From Areca catechu (lineage: Eukaryota; Streptophyta; Magnoliopsida; Arecales; Arecaceae): a DNA stretch of 64,000 bases. Under the pieces are notes generated by a model. It searched no databases. It was not told the origin of the DNA and worked only from the letters and a program-made list of their open reading frames with translations. The DNA is taken from contig CM038044.1 of assembly GCA_021397845.1 (NCBI GenBank), positions 62,223,851 through 62,287,850 on the forward strand, given 5' to 3'. This document shows positions 12,212 through 23,689 of the stretch, in pieces. The number at the start of each line of letters is the position of its first letter. Positions within the stretch are counted from its first letter, which is position 1. The position numbers were made by a program, and so were the translations under genes.

Positions 12212-14389
12212 TGTTAGGAAACAAGATGTAGGCAATAGTTGATTAACCTTGCATCACCGTGGAAGGTCTTCCCCAAATGCACACTTATTTGGAAGGTCTT
12301 CTCCAACTTTAAGATTTTTAACCTTGCATCACCGTGGAAGACTTGATTAATCATATTAATCAACATATAATATTAGAACATTTCTAATATATGCCTACAA
12401 ATAGCATCATGTATGAATATTAACATGCAAATAAAAGAAAATGCAAGCACACAAAGTTGTGCATCACATAGAATCATTCTATGTTCGATGCACATAACAA
12501 ACAACACTTCCTTAGAAAACTCACCAAGAGCCTTACCTTTAATCCGATGTGACACTCGCTAGGTTGAGGAAAGGCTCACCAAGGAAGACAATCACTCTAG
12601 AAGCCGTACACATGTCCGGCTTCTACAGGTAATCCACACCGGAGTTCTTCCTTGACCTTCTTCCTTTGAAGTCCAAGCTTTGCCGGAACGAATTGGCTTA
12701 TGGACTCTTCTTCTTCTTCTTCTTTGGGACACTCCAGGAGATGAAGAAGGACTATGGAGGGGGTAGGAAGTGCACTCAAGAACCCATCCCAAGACACTCT
12801 TTCCAAGCCTAGAATACTAGGCAGCACACACCCAAACCTAAACCTTTCTTTCCCACACAAAGGTTTCAAGCTCTCCTTCTTCCTTTTCATTTTTCATCTC
12901 TTTTCGAAGAATTTCCAGCAATTAATTTCAGAAAACCTTCTCATTCACGTCCTCATTAAGCCCCCAAACATATAGGTAAGTGGGGAGAGAGGAGAAGGGG
13001 AGAGTTACATGAGTTATGGGTTACATAAAGGTGGGGTGTTACAAAGGATTCAAGGCCATGGGGTTACATCCTTTTAAATTCAAAGTAAATTCTGAATTTA
13101 AAACATAAATTAAAATTTGAATTCATAATTCAAACTCAAATTTAAAATTAGATGCAATGATTTAGCCCAATCACATTGGACCTACCCCAAGCCCAAACCG
13201 AAACACATTCGATTTGACCCAAACTAGATTGTTCAATAAATTTGAATTAATCAAGCAATCATATTGCCACTAACCCTCCATATAATTACCATCATTTAGT
13301 AATTAAAACCTTTGTCACAATATTTGTAACATGATGTGTCAACACTTGACAAGTCATCAAATCCCTACAACTGAGTCAACTCATGATTCTAGTCGACTCT
13401 GAAATGTAGATGGACAATCAAATTGTCCAAAGAGTCCAAAAATAATTCACAATCATTCAATAGCCATTAGGTTAATCAAAAACCCCTATGGTGTGTGACC
13501 CCATAGGTTAGAATAGTAAGCTGGTAGTACTAGAATACTTCCAATACTAGCCAAAGTCGCCATCTAGGAATTACACCCGATGTCTGGAAGGTCGAAGGTT
13601 GTAGAGCAACTATCAAGAACTAAATGGATATGATAATCATATAATACATTCTATTAACCCTCAATGCTCTAGAAGACTTAGGGTTTATTTACCCAACTCT
13701 AAAATAGTCCATCACAATATGTCTCAAACTCAAAATCTCTATAACTGCTTACAAGGACTACCTTGGCCAAGGTTTTACTCAATTGATACATAATGAGTCA
13801 TTCACTCCAAATTCTTTTGGAGGGGTTAATCCTATCTTGATCCAACCACTGTTACACAAGTACTTGATTGTACCCAGCAAACTTTCATCACCGGATTAGA
13901 AATCTGATAGTCTGGTTCCTAAGCATAGCGAGTTGCTTCAAGCTACCATGGTAATCTAAAGTTAGAGGAATGCTTATATCCATATCCTAATGCGAACTAC
14001 TCTTTGGCAGAAAGAATATTCTACAGATGGGTCATGTTTAGTGAATTGTCATACACAATACCTGTATGCCATACCAGTGTCTGTACACTCCTTGGTAAAG
14101 AGGAGAACCAAGAACTATGACATACAACGGCCTACGCTTGATACACTATCGTCCTGTGATAATGTATCATTTTGTCATGAACAAATTTAAGGACTAGATG
14201 ATACATCCTCTCTATATCACATCAAAGTAGTCCTAAGAACTTCATCACATAATAATTCATTGTAGGAAGATGTGAAATGTGCTGAACAGCCAAAATAAAT
14301 ATTTTATTCAATAAAATTCATATACAATTACAATAACAGCTCAACCGTCTACAAGCTAGATGATTAGCTTTGGAATACATTTTCCAACA
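12212..14389 (-). repeat. copia-3 3' LTR (about 2.18 kb)
   Basis: On the minus strand it begins TGTTGGAAAATG just after the purine tract AAGTGGGAGT and ends with TTTCCTAACA. It aligns with solo LTR-1, for example the shared GGTGTGTG and CTAGGCTNGGAAAGAG blocks near 12800-12830. Near its 3' end it carries an unusual duplication with filler (12245-12340). Confidence 0.85.
12245..12340. repeat. short duplication with gypsy-derived filler at the LTR end
   Basis: AACCTTGCATCACCGTGGAAG occurs twice, near 12246 and near 12319. Between the copies lie CCCCAAATGCACACTTATT and TTGGAAGGTCTTCTCCAA, which also occur next door in the gypsy-1 RT at about 12120-12140 and 12172-12190, there separated by about 30 more bases. 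The segment therefore looks copied from the neighbour with an internal skip. Confidence 0.8.
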
Positions 14390-17333
14390 ACTCCCACTTG
14401 GACTAAAGCCAATCAGAATAGAATCATATTTCCATCTTCCATTTATAATTGTTGAACTCTGACGGCTTTAGTGAAGGGGTTGGCTGGATTCTCCTTTCCA
14501 TCGATCTTCATAAGTTCGATGTCACCTCATTCCATGATCTCTCGCATAATGATGCATAATGTGCTTAGTATGCTGATGGGACTTTGGTTCTTTGGCTTGA
14601 GCAATGGCTCCAGTGCTATCATAATACACCGAAATAGGACCATCTAGGGAAGGTGCTACTCCCAACTCGCCTAGGAACTTCCGCAAACACACAGCCTCCT
14701 TTGTGGCATCTGATATTGTAATGTATTCTGCTTCGTTACTGAGTCTGCCATTGTATGCTACTTGAAACTTTTCTAGCAGATGGCTCCTCCATTCTGGGTA
14801 AACCAAATCCAGATACACTCTTACTGTTATCTCTATCTGACTGAAAACTGGTATCAATGTACCCCATAAGTTTTAAGTCAGGTTCTTCATAAATTAGCCA
14901 TTGGTCTTCAGTATTTCGTAGATATTTAAGGATAGTCTTACTACCTTCCAATATGCCTCACCTGTGTGAGACTGGTATTTACTAACTACCCCTAATGAGT
15001 TGCCACATCTGGTCTAGTACATGTCATGGCGTACATGATAGAACCCACTGTCGAAGCATATGAAATTCTACTTATACGCTCTCTCCTCAAGAGTTGTCGC
15101 ACAATTCTTCTTGGAAAGAGTAATTCCATGGCCTATCAGAAGATAGCCTTTTTTAGAATGTTCCATGCTGAACCATTTCAGCACAGTGTCTATGTATATA
15201 GATTGAGATAATCCCAAAAGCTTCCTTGATCTATATTTATACAATTTCTACCAAGTATGTAGGAAGCTTCACCCAAGTCTTTCATAGAGAACTGAGATAA
15301 CAATCAGACCTTTATTTTTTGTAATGCAGGATGTCATTCCTGATTAAGATAATGTCATCCACATACAGAACAAGAAATACAACTACAGAACCATTAGCCC
15401 ATTTATATATGCAGGGTTCTTCTCTATTCCTAACGAAGCCATACATCTTGATACTTTACTACCTTCCAATATGCCTCACCTGTGTGAGACTGGTATTTAC
15501 TAACTACCCCTAATGAGTTGCCACATCTGGTCTAGTACATGTCATGGCGTACATGATAGAACCCACTGTCGAAGCATATGAAATCTACTTATCTCTCTCT
15601 CCTCAAGAGTTGTCGCACAATTCTTCTTGGAAAGAGTAATTCCATGGCCTATCAGAAGATAGCCTTTTTTAGAATGTTCCATGCTGAACCATTTCAGCAC
15701 AGTGTCTATGTATATAGATTGAGATAATCCCAAAAGCTTCCTTGATCTATATTTATACAATTTCTACCAAGTATGTAGGAAGCTTCACCCAAGTCTTTCA
15801 TAGAGAACTGAGATAACAATCAGACCTTATTTTTTGTAATGCAGGATGTCATTCCTGATTAAGATAATGTCTCCACATACAGAACAAGAAATACAACTAC
15901 AGAACATTAGCCCATTTATATATGCATGGTTCTCTCTCTATTTCCTACGAACCATCATCTTGATACATTATCAAAATGCATGTCCAACTCCGAGATGCCT
16001 ACTCAGTCCTAAATGGACCTCTACAGCTTGCATATCTTAGACTCATCTATGGATGTGAATCCTTCAGGTTGCATCATATATGCTTCCTCTTCCAGCTCAC
16101 CATTTAGGAAAGCTGTTCGGACATCCATTTGCCAGATTTCATAGTCTAGATATGCTACCAAACCAAGCATAATCCAAATAGACTTGAGCATTACCATAGG
16201 AGAAAATGTCTCGTCATAGTCTATACCATAATGTTGAGATATCCCTTGGCAACCAGACGGGCTTTATGGTCTCCACCTACCCCTCTGCACCCCTCTTCCT
16301 TTTGAAGATCCATTGTACCCATGGATTTTATCCCTTTAGGTGGATCAACCAAGTCCACACTTATTGATTTCCATGGCTCCATTTTGGATTTCATGCCTCG
16401 CCATTTCTTAGAGTCAAACCTCTACATTGCATCCATATAGGTGATCAATCCTCGTTGTTCTTATCGAGCTCAACAGGATCACTATCCTGGACTAGAAAAC
16501 CATGTTTCTATCTGCTGTCACGGTACTCTACGGATCTCTTAATGGTTGCATAATAGGCTCAAATCTTATCAATCTAGTTCTATAACGATCCTAGAATGTG
16601 TTGTTTCCTCTACCTATTAAACTCCCCAAGTTCAACCTTAGCAGCTCGAGTACCTTCAATAAGGTACTCCCTTTCCAAAAAGGTAGCCTTAAGATTGTCA
16701 AACACTCTATGTTCCTCAAGCAGATAGAAGAAATACCCTTAGACTCCTTTGGATACCCAACAAAGAGGCACCTATTAGACCTAGGTCCAAGTTTATCCAT
16801 CTGCAATCATTTGACATAAGCCGGACACCCCCAAACCCGAAGATGTGATAGTGTTGGCTTATGCCCGGTCCATATCTCATATGGAGTTTTGTCAATGGAT
16901 TAACTAGGAACCCTTTTTAGAAGATAACATGCTGATTCAAGAGCATATCCCCAAAAGGATATAGGTAGTGTGGCTAAGCCCATCATGGATTGGACCATAT
17001 CAAATAGAGTCCAATTCCTCCTTTCAGATACTCCATTTAACTGAGATGTCCTTGGAGGAGTCCATTATGAAAGAATTTCATTCTCCTCAAGATAAGTCCG
17101 AAATCACCAGAAGATACTCACCACCTTGATCTGATCGAAGGTTTTAATAAACTTTCTAGTTTATGTTTCTACTTCATTACCATATTGTTTGAATATTTCA
17201 AATGACACAGATTTATGTCTCAATAAGAACTAATCATACCTGGATAGGTCATCTATGAACGTAATAAGATAATACACCCACCCTGGCACTATATTCTTGG
17301 TCCACATATATAAGTATTTACCAAACTAAGATA
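14390..17333 (-). pseudogene. pol: copia-3 pol remnant (IN-RT-RH)
   Basis: On the minus strand: integrase from 17333 down to about 16600, with QGGEYL (second catalytic aspartate region), NGVSERRNWTL (catalytic glutamate region) and ISFWGYALESACYL near 16960; the integrase tail NRCLFVGYPKESKG near 16750; RT from about 16330 with a readable YVDD (LVLYVDDIILIRND) near 15350; RNase H at 14522-14950 with SNEAEYITISDATKEAV and KSHQHTKHIM. A 518-base direct duplication (14938-15970) repeats the RT segment, which alone rules out a working enzyme. Stops are frequent throughout. It lacks everything upstream of integrase. Confidence 0.85.
14938..15970 (-). repeat. 518-base tandem duplication inside RT
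   Basis: Copy 1 is 14938-15455 and copy 2 starts at 15456 with the same TTACTACCTTCC and ends near 15970. The copies are nearly identical over their length. The second has several small deletions, one removing a base from the YVDD codons (near 15870), while the first keeps them. The duplication postdates the element's insertion or arose in reverse transcription. Confidence 0.9.
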
Positions 17334-18922
17334 TGTTGAACCCTTGAATGACTTTGATGATAACAAAACATTGGAGCATGCACTTATGTTACTAACTACT
17401 TTTTAAGTGCCTTACAAGTTTTTGTAGGATGATTTCATTGCTAAATTACAATGCCTAAAATCTTATTATGTCATAGTTGTGTTGTAAAGTGTCATGTAAA
17501 GAAGACCCAAAGAAAAATAAAGAAAATTCTCGAAAATGGCTTACTTCTAAGTGTTTTCAAGCTTAAATTTCTTAGAATCAATTGTTGTTGAGTTGGGAGA
17601 ATCTTGAATGATAAATATTGCTGGATGAAATCTGGAGAAGAAACAAAAGCTCTACTAAAACTCATCCAAGCTGACTCGAGTAAGGAACCAACTCTAGTTC
17701 ATGGCATGCATAAGGATTCTGGCATCAGAGTTCCGAGCTGACTCACAGGAATCCGAGACAACTCTCTAGTGCATCATTTCTGAATTGACAAGCAAGCTGA
17801 CCCAAAGAAAGTCCGAGTGGACTCATCCATTCAATCAGGTATCCGAGTCGACACTTTAGAGATCCGAGTCGACTCCTCTAGAGTTCATGAAATATCAGTT
17901 TTGAGAGAATGCCAGGCAAGCCGACTCCAATGAGAAGGGCCGACTCAGTACAGTTTTGAAGACCTATGAATCCAAGCTGACTCGAACTGAGATGAGCCTA
18001 CTCATCCAGAGTAAGGAATCAAGAATACTGTGAAAATGAGCCGACCCAAATAAGGCGAGTGACTCGACCAGAACTTCTCTGAGAATCTGAGCCAACTCGA
18101 GGATCTGAGCTGACTCGAAGGTTGATTCCAGGCAGGTAATGGCTAGTCTTATAACTTCTTTTTTGAATTGAAAAGTACTCCAACGATCAAATGTCACATC
18201 TCAACGGTCTACAATGACTATATCCCTTGAGAAGAGTACAAGACTCTATAATGAGGGATTGGGATAACTTTTGAAGAGGCTAATGCTTAGTTGAACATTA
18301 AATGAGCTTGTGAGCAAGAGAGCACTAAAGAGCTTCAAGTCAGTCTTCAAGAAAAGCCACTGAAGAGCATTAAAGTGTAATTAAGAAGGTTTCTCTCGAG
18401 CTGCATCAACAACTATCAGACAATATTAGTTTGTCATTTTGTTGCTTATTTTCTTTAACTCTTTTATGAGTTGTTGGGTTATTGGTGAGCCTGGTTTAAA
18501 AAACCAATTAGGTTCTTAGTTAGCCTATTCAAAACCAAGTGTGGGTTCTTGTGATCCTGTTCAAAACCCAGTTGGGTTCTTGGTGATCTTGTGTAAAACC
18601 AAGTATTAGGTTTTTGGTGAGCTCGGTTGAAAAACCAAGTTATGTTTGGATTATGAACCTGGTAAAATAATCCGACTGTATTCCAGTGATGAATATAGTG
18701 GAAATTTCAAGCAGTATCTTGGGTAGTGGATGTAGGAGCAAGGGTGCTCCAAACTACTATAAATTTGCTGTGTTTGCATTTTGCTTTTTCTGTTTGTGTT
18801 TTCTTTCATTGTTATTATTTGAAACACAACACCTACCACTAAAGTACATTTAAAAGAGCACATATCTGATTAATTTTTTAAATTTCCATTCATCCCCCTC
18901 TTAGAAAGCCACCTAGGCAACA
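17334..18922 (+). repeat. Sire-1 5' LTR (1589 bases)
   Basis: Starts TGTTGAACCC directly at the copia-3 break and ends ACCTAGGCAACA before the PBS. The last 35 bases include CATCCCCCTCTTAG, similar to the CACCCCCCCTCTTGG end of the Sire-3 LTR, a feature of Sirevirus-type LTRs. Between about 17670 and 18125 it carries a dense run of CCGAGTCGACTC-like motifs in pairs. The tail holds several AAAACCAA(G/T)TNGGTTCTTGG-like repeats near 18500-18640, also seen in Sire-3 at 51640-51790. Confidence 0.85.
17670..18125 (+). repeat. array of GAGTCGACTC-like palindromes in the Sire-1 LTR
   Basis: Roughly sixteen copies of (G)AG(C/T)(C/T)GACTC occur, usually as spaced pairs. The clearest is ATCCGAGTCGACAC followed by ATCCGAGTCGACTC near 17840-17878. 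Most others have T or A at the CpG, as expected from methylation decay. Confidence 0.75.
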
Positions 18923-18924
18923 AC

Positions 18925-18936
18925 TGGTATCAGAAC
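18925..18936 (+). promoter_or_regulatory. Sire-1 primer-binding site
   Basis: TGGTATCAGAAC, two bases after the LTR end; one base differs from the canonical initiator tRNA-Met site TGGTATCAGAGC. Confidence 0.9.
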
Positions 18937-18968
18937 AATATCTCTGAATTTAATTAGAGTAAAGATTG

Positions 18969-19790
18969 ATGGCTCATCCTATGAGTACTTCTTTGGCCGA
19001 AGGCCAATCTACTAACCGACCTCCACTGTTCACTAGCACGAAGTATTTATATTGGAAAGCTAGAATGAGATATTCATTTAAGCTTTTGATTTTCAGTTAT
19101 AGAAGATCATTCTTAAGGGTCCACAAATATCCATGATTAAAATTGATGGCGTGGATATCCCAAAACCTGAAGAGGATTGGGATGAACATGATATAAAATG
19201 GAAGAATTGAACGCCAAAGCCATGAACTTTATTATGCTTTGGATGTAAATGAGTTTAATCGAATTTCTATTTGCTCATCATATGCAAAAAAATCTGGGAT
19301 ACTCGAAGTGACCCATGAAGGAACATCCCAAGTATGACCTCCAGAATCAATCTCCTAGTACATAGCTATGAATTTTTAAGATGGAATAAATTGAAACTAT
19401 CTCTACCATGTTTTCATATTTTACATATATTATTAATGGTTTGAAAAGTCTTGGCAGGGTTTATTATATGTTAACTTAGTATAGAAGATTCTTAGATCAC
19501 TTCCAGACAAATGGGACCCCAAAGTAACTACCATTTAGGAAGCAAAAGATCTAAACACACTAACACTAGATGAACTGCTTAGTTCTCTCATCACTCATGA
19601 ATTGGCAATGTAGCATAAAATGAAGATGAAAGAGAAGAAGAAAATATTACCTTCAAAGCTGCATCAGATTCAAAAAAACAAGATGAAGAATTAGAAGATA
19701 ATTGCTCCTCCTCCGAAGATGACTTAGAAGATGAAGATATAGGCATGGTCGTAAGGAGATTTAGAAGGTTTATAAGAAAAAAAAATTATA
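18969..19790 (+). pseudogene. gag: Sire-1 gag remnant, 3'-truncated
   Basis: From the ATG at 18969 the translation starts MAHPMSTSLAEGQSTNRPPL and continues in broken frames with segments matching Sire-3 Gag: YLYWKARMR, the piece EVTHEGTSQV, RSLPDKWDPKVTTI, LTLDELLSSLITHEL, and an acidic stretch before VRRFRRFIRKK. It stops just before the zinc knuckle at about 19790, where the sequence switches to the tRNA-mimic repeat region in inverted orientation. At least eight stops or shifts are present. It preserves the EVTHEGT segment that Sire-3 has lost. Confidence 0.8.
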
Positions 19791-20851
19791 AAAGTATAGA
19801 GCATTAACTATAAGTATCAGAGCTATTAATATAAGCATCAAAGCTAAGTTGTAATAATTATCAGAGCAAAAACTCATCTATAATGCATCAGAGCTATTAT
19901 GTGTATATATATATGAAGGAATTTAATTCATATAGTTTCAACGTATCAGAGCTATAAGTAAAATGTATCGAGCTATAATTGAAATATATCAAAGTTGTAT
20001 ACTTATATGAATGTTCGAAAAGGTGTAGTAGATCTTAAATAGATTTGAAAGATAAGCATTAGAGCAAAACAGGTGAACATGAAAGTATCAGAGCAAAATC
20101 TTTAAGAGTATCAAGTAAATATACAACATAACGATAGAGAGTATTAGACACGAAAGTATCAGAGTATATCAGAGCAATAATAAACATAAAGGAGAGTATC
20201 ATAGCAAAAATATTGGAGCACGAAGAGTATCAGAGCATGAAAATAAAGAGTATCAGAGCATAAAAAATAAAGAGTATCAGATCATAACAATAAAGAGTAT
20301 CAGAGCAAAATGAAAAAAATATAAGAAATAAGGAGTATCAGAGTATAAATCTGAAGCTCCTCGTGAAAATATGATCTAAAATTATTTTTCAAAAATTTAT
20401 AAAAATCCTTCTTTATTACTTTTCTCCCCCTTAACCATTCTTTCCTCTTAATTCTTACGTATTGCTTTCTTGTCTCCCTCTTTTTACTCGTACCATTTAT
20501 TTTCCTTTTGTTTACCATTTTGATATCATAATACATAAACATTTCCATTTTCCATTTTTATTACCATTATATTCGATACCATTACCATTAATTCTCCCCC
20601 TTTTTGTCATCATAAGAAAGAGATGAAAGTAGTAGAAGAAGGAGATAAGTAAGAAGATTATAGAAGCGCAATAAAAGGTGATATGAATACACAAGAAATT
20701 GATACAATTCCAAACATTGATTTATAAATTCAAAATTTGATACATTATATTCAAACATTGATACACAGTTTGATACAAATAACATATAACAGATACATAA
20801 CAGATATAACTGATACAAGGATGCACTGATATACCGATATACGGACCAATT
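19791..20851 (-). other. Sire-2 3' untranslated region (remnant)
   Basis: No coding signal. On the minus strand a purine tract GACAAAAAGGGGGAGAAT (20592-20610) matches the GTCATCATCAAAAAGGGGGAGA tract just before the Sire-3 3' LTR, and downstream there are many GCTCTGATAC motifs, of which Sire-3 has a few in the same place after its env-like ORF. I therefore assign it to Sire-2, whose env-like ORF ends on the other side of gypsy-2 at 40963. No 3' LTR is found: it ends at an unrelated Sire-1 gag junction near 19790. Confidence 0.6.
19795..20345 (-). repeat. about 20 copies of a GCTCTGATAC motif (tRNA-iMet 3'-end-like)
   Basis: On the plus strand GTATCAGAGC or a close variant recurs about twenty times. 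The part 20222-20306 is a near-perfect array of unit 23-24 bases (cores at 20227, 20250, 20274 and 20297). On the minus strand, the sense strand of Sire-2, the core reads GCTCTGATAC, which is the sequence at the 3' end of plant initiator tRNA-Met before CCA and the complement of the PBS. Confidence 0.85.
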
Positions 20852-22288
20852 TGATGTAGGACATAGATGCATGCAAGTGATTGTTTTGTGATTTATGTTT
20901 TAATGAGTTGGCAAATTCCTGAAATCAAACTAAGAAGAGATCTGGAGACTCGCATAGTGATCAAGAAACTCTAGCATGTAGAAATAGACCCTAAACATAG
21001 ATTAAAGCAGGACCCCAAGATTGAGAAACCCTGGTAGGACTTAGCTCTCAATCAATAACCCTACTCAGAACATTAGGGAGTGCAAACCTTTCGAAACTCT
21101 AAAGCACCCGATTCCAAGTTCGCTCACAATTATGGATGTGGCTTGGAAGATTAAGCCCTCGACCCTGTGGCTTCATCGACTTTCTGTCAGATGGTTCTGA
21201 AGGCATGGTAGGTCGACTCCTTTATCCATGGCACCTAAAGGACCTGCGAGCAACCTAAAACCAAGTTAGAAAACAAGAAGGATAAAGATGCAAAGAAATG
21301 AAGAGGGGTGAAGTTGAGGGTGGCGGTCAAGGGGAGATTCTTCCTGTTGGGTGTCTAGGAGGAGCTTCTAGAGGGGCATCTAGACTTGGGAGTTGGGTTG
21401 GTGGCTTGTGTAGGAAGAGGATATCTAGGGCCTCACACCCCTCAACTCTCGAAAGAAAAGGCTCACACTCTCATAGAGTTCCAAGTCACAAAGATAGGCC
21501 TAGAAAAAAAATTTTCAAAATTTCATTCATGCATCATTCTCCATTACAAGAGGGTTAGGGCCACATTATTAATAAGCTCCTAAGTCCTCATTTGAATTCA
21601 AATTGAAAAGGGGGTTACAAGCTAGATTTGGGGAGTGGAATGGGGATTATTGTCTTCATGAATCAAGGGGTGCCTAAATTGAATTTTGAATTCTTTTTTC
21701 ATGAAGCTTGGCCGACCATGATGCTTGGCTAGATCTTGGTGATGTGGCTTGATTTGTAGAGTGGAGTGAGGATGTTGTTTGCTTGGATCAAGGGGTTTAG
21801 AGGGTGCCCACTTTGGAGTTTGAATTTGAAATTTTAGCTTGGCCACCCAGGTGTTGACATGGCTTTGGTGATGTGGCACCTCTCATGACATGTGGTGCTC
21901 CCATGAAACATGGCATTGGTGATGTGGCATCCTCCATGGCTTCGAAGATGAGTTGGAAGTCCTAACTTGGCATGAAGGAGAAGTGGCTTGATCAGGCTGG
22001 ACTTGTGGATCCATCTTCAAATTAGCTTGAACCTATCTTCAAATTGACCACAATTTATGAACCTACTTGGCTAATTAAACCCATTGACCCTAACTTGACC
22101 AAATTAACTCATTCTGGCCAAATTACAAGACTAAACCGAATAGAAACCCACTAGATACTAATTACATGACTCGAATGCAAATTACTCAGGCTTAAATGTC
22201 TTAGTCTTATTACAGGACCAAAAACGACTTAGAACCCTAATAAAAAATCCACAGAGGGTTGAGTCTCTGTCTAATCCTGGTGCCTGCA
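20852..22288 (-). repeat. gypsy-2 3' LTR (1437 bases)
   Basis: On the minus strand it begins TGCAGGCACCAGG, right after the tract CTCGGGAGAATTAG, and ends CCTACATCA. It matches the 5' LTR blocks at 27460-28196 and 40269-40962, including GAAGAGGGGTGAAGTT near 21298 and the repeated 'gatgtggc' tracts near 21730-21930. Open frames in it (for example 21298-21558) are not genes. Confidence 0.9.
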
Positions 22289-23183
22289 CTAATTCTCCCG
22301 AGGTGGGAGGAAATCACCCTGTCGAGTAAGGGTTGATCTGGCTTTGGTATTTCTCAAGAAGATCGAGGTCGAGGCACTACAAGTCCTCTCGGGTAATCCA
22401 CGAATCATCGGATTCTAGTCAGCCTTGCCAACGGACCAGGTATGCTGATAGCCTTTGTCCCGGGTTATGATAGCTTGACCATTCAGGACACACTCAATCT
22501 GTTCTCCTCTCTTAGGTAAATTGGAGGTGGACCTCAGGGTTGGGTTCACTCTCAAAGGATAGGTCAGGATAAATGGCTTGCTAGGTATTGTTGTCGGCTC
22601 CCTATACTAAACTAAGTTAGAGATATTGAAAGTTGAAATAATGAAAATATGGGGGCAAATCCAGCACATAGGCATTAGGTCCTACTTTCTTAATCACTCT
22701 AAAGGGTCCAGCTCTACGAGCATGTAGCTTCTTAACAGTCCCTAGTGGGAACCATTCAGGCCTAGGCAATCATTATAGAATCCCTATTTCAAATTCTTTG
22801 GCTCACTTTCGGGAATCAGCCACTCTTGTATGTATTATTACTTAGATTAATTTTTGGCTAATCTCGTTATGCAAGTCCCTAATATGCTGTGCAAATGATC
22901 CTACAGACTCTGAGACTTGTACTGACACTTAAAAAAGTGCAGACTCAACTATGCATTCCTATTGAGAGGAATTTTTTTGAACTTTTTAGGCCTAAACCTA
23001 ACAGACTATAGACTCTTTATGTTTGACCCTAGTTTGGCATCCACATGAAAATTTACAATGGACTACTAGCAAATGCCATAAGGTCTTCCAAAAGTAGGTC
23101 ACAAACCTAACATACTCAAAAAACTGGTGCAACTAAATGGCCTTAACAAAGTGTAATTGGAATGTTTGGGGAACATTGGAAGC
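22289..23183 (-). pseudogene. pol: gypsy-2 integrase C-terminus and chromodomain remnant
   Basis: Read on the minus strand: a piece with HNEISQKLI near 22855; HARRAGPFRVIKKVGPNAY near 22700, the conserved segment after the integrase core; VLDLP; then a chromodomain-like end with YLVRWQG, SDDSWITREDL and LDLLEKYQSQ near 22330-22420. A chromodomain at the integrase end defines chromoviruses and is thought to guide integration to particular chromatin. Gypsy-3 at 63055-63558 has the same parts in better condition. Stops interrupt the frame. RT and RNase H are deleted: only about 900 bases separate this from the gag side once nonauto-1 is removed. Confidence 0.85.
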
Positions 23184-23188
23184 CTTAG

Positions 23189-23344
23189 TGATGTGGGACA
23201 GATGCATGGGGATGGATCGCTGGCGAGCATAGAAGTCACCAGGGGATTAGGGCTTGCACTCAAGAATAGGAAACCCATGCATCACACCCACTCAATCCGG
23301 ATAAATAAAAAAATAAAATAAAATAGACTTTCGGGTCCCCATCA
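23189..23344 (-). repeat. nonauto-1 3' LTR with a 411-base deletion
   Basis: Only 156 bases, against 567 in the 5' copy. Both ends match, but the middle (equivalent to about 24530-24930 of the other LTR) is gone. The TATA-like box of the 5' copy lies in the missing part. Confidence 0.85.
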
Positions 23345-23689
23345 TTGCCCTGGAGTGGGGAGAACTCGACTCCATCGAGTCAGGCTCAGCGGGGTTGATG
23401 GAACGAAACTAAGCAAATCAAAGCAAAGAGGCTAGTTCTAGAAATCGTGCACTGAAGTCGACAACAGTGAAGGCATTTGCCTTCACATTCGTGCAGGCTC
23501 CTTCCATCTTCTCCATGGACCGAAGGTTGGAACAGGGGAGGTCGTCACGCTGCAAAATTTGGCATGCCTTCATCGATGATGATGAGAGAAGGAAGGCGGT
23601 GGCATGGGGTTTTGGACGGGTGGGAGGAGGTGGAGCCGGGGAGGTGCGCTCAGGTTCGGGCGACGCGTCGGTGATGATGAATGCAGAGA

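Larger units (their letters stand above)
12212..17333 (-). mobile_element. copia-3: 5'-truncated Ty1/copia element
   Basis: Minus-strand element with a complete 3' LTR (12212-14389), purine tract, RNase H, RT and part of integrase. It stops at 17333, where the Sire-1 LTR begins. Gag, PBS and 5' LTR are absent. Its LTR is the same family as solo LTR-1 at 28197-40268. It is inserted against gypsy-1, but the matching far end is missing, so no target-site duplication can be checked. Confidence 0.8.

Noticed and set aside
19795..20345. CRISPR-like array
   Set aside because: The repeat is only about 10 bases, spacing is irregular outside one 85-base part, and the context is a plant retroelement.
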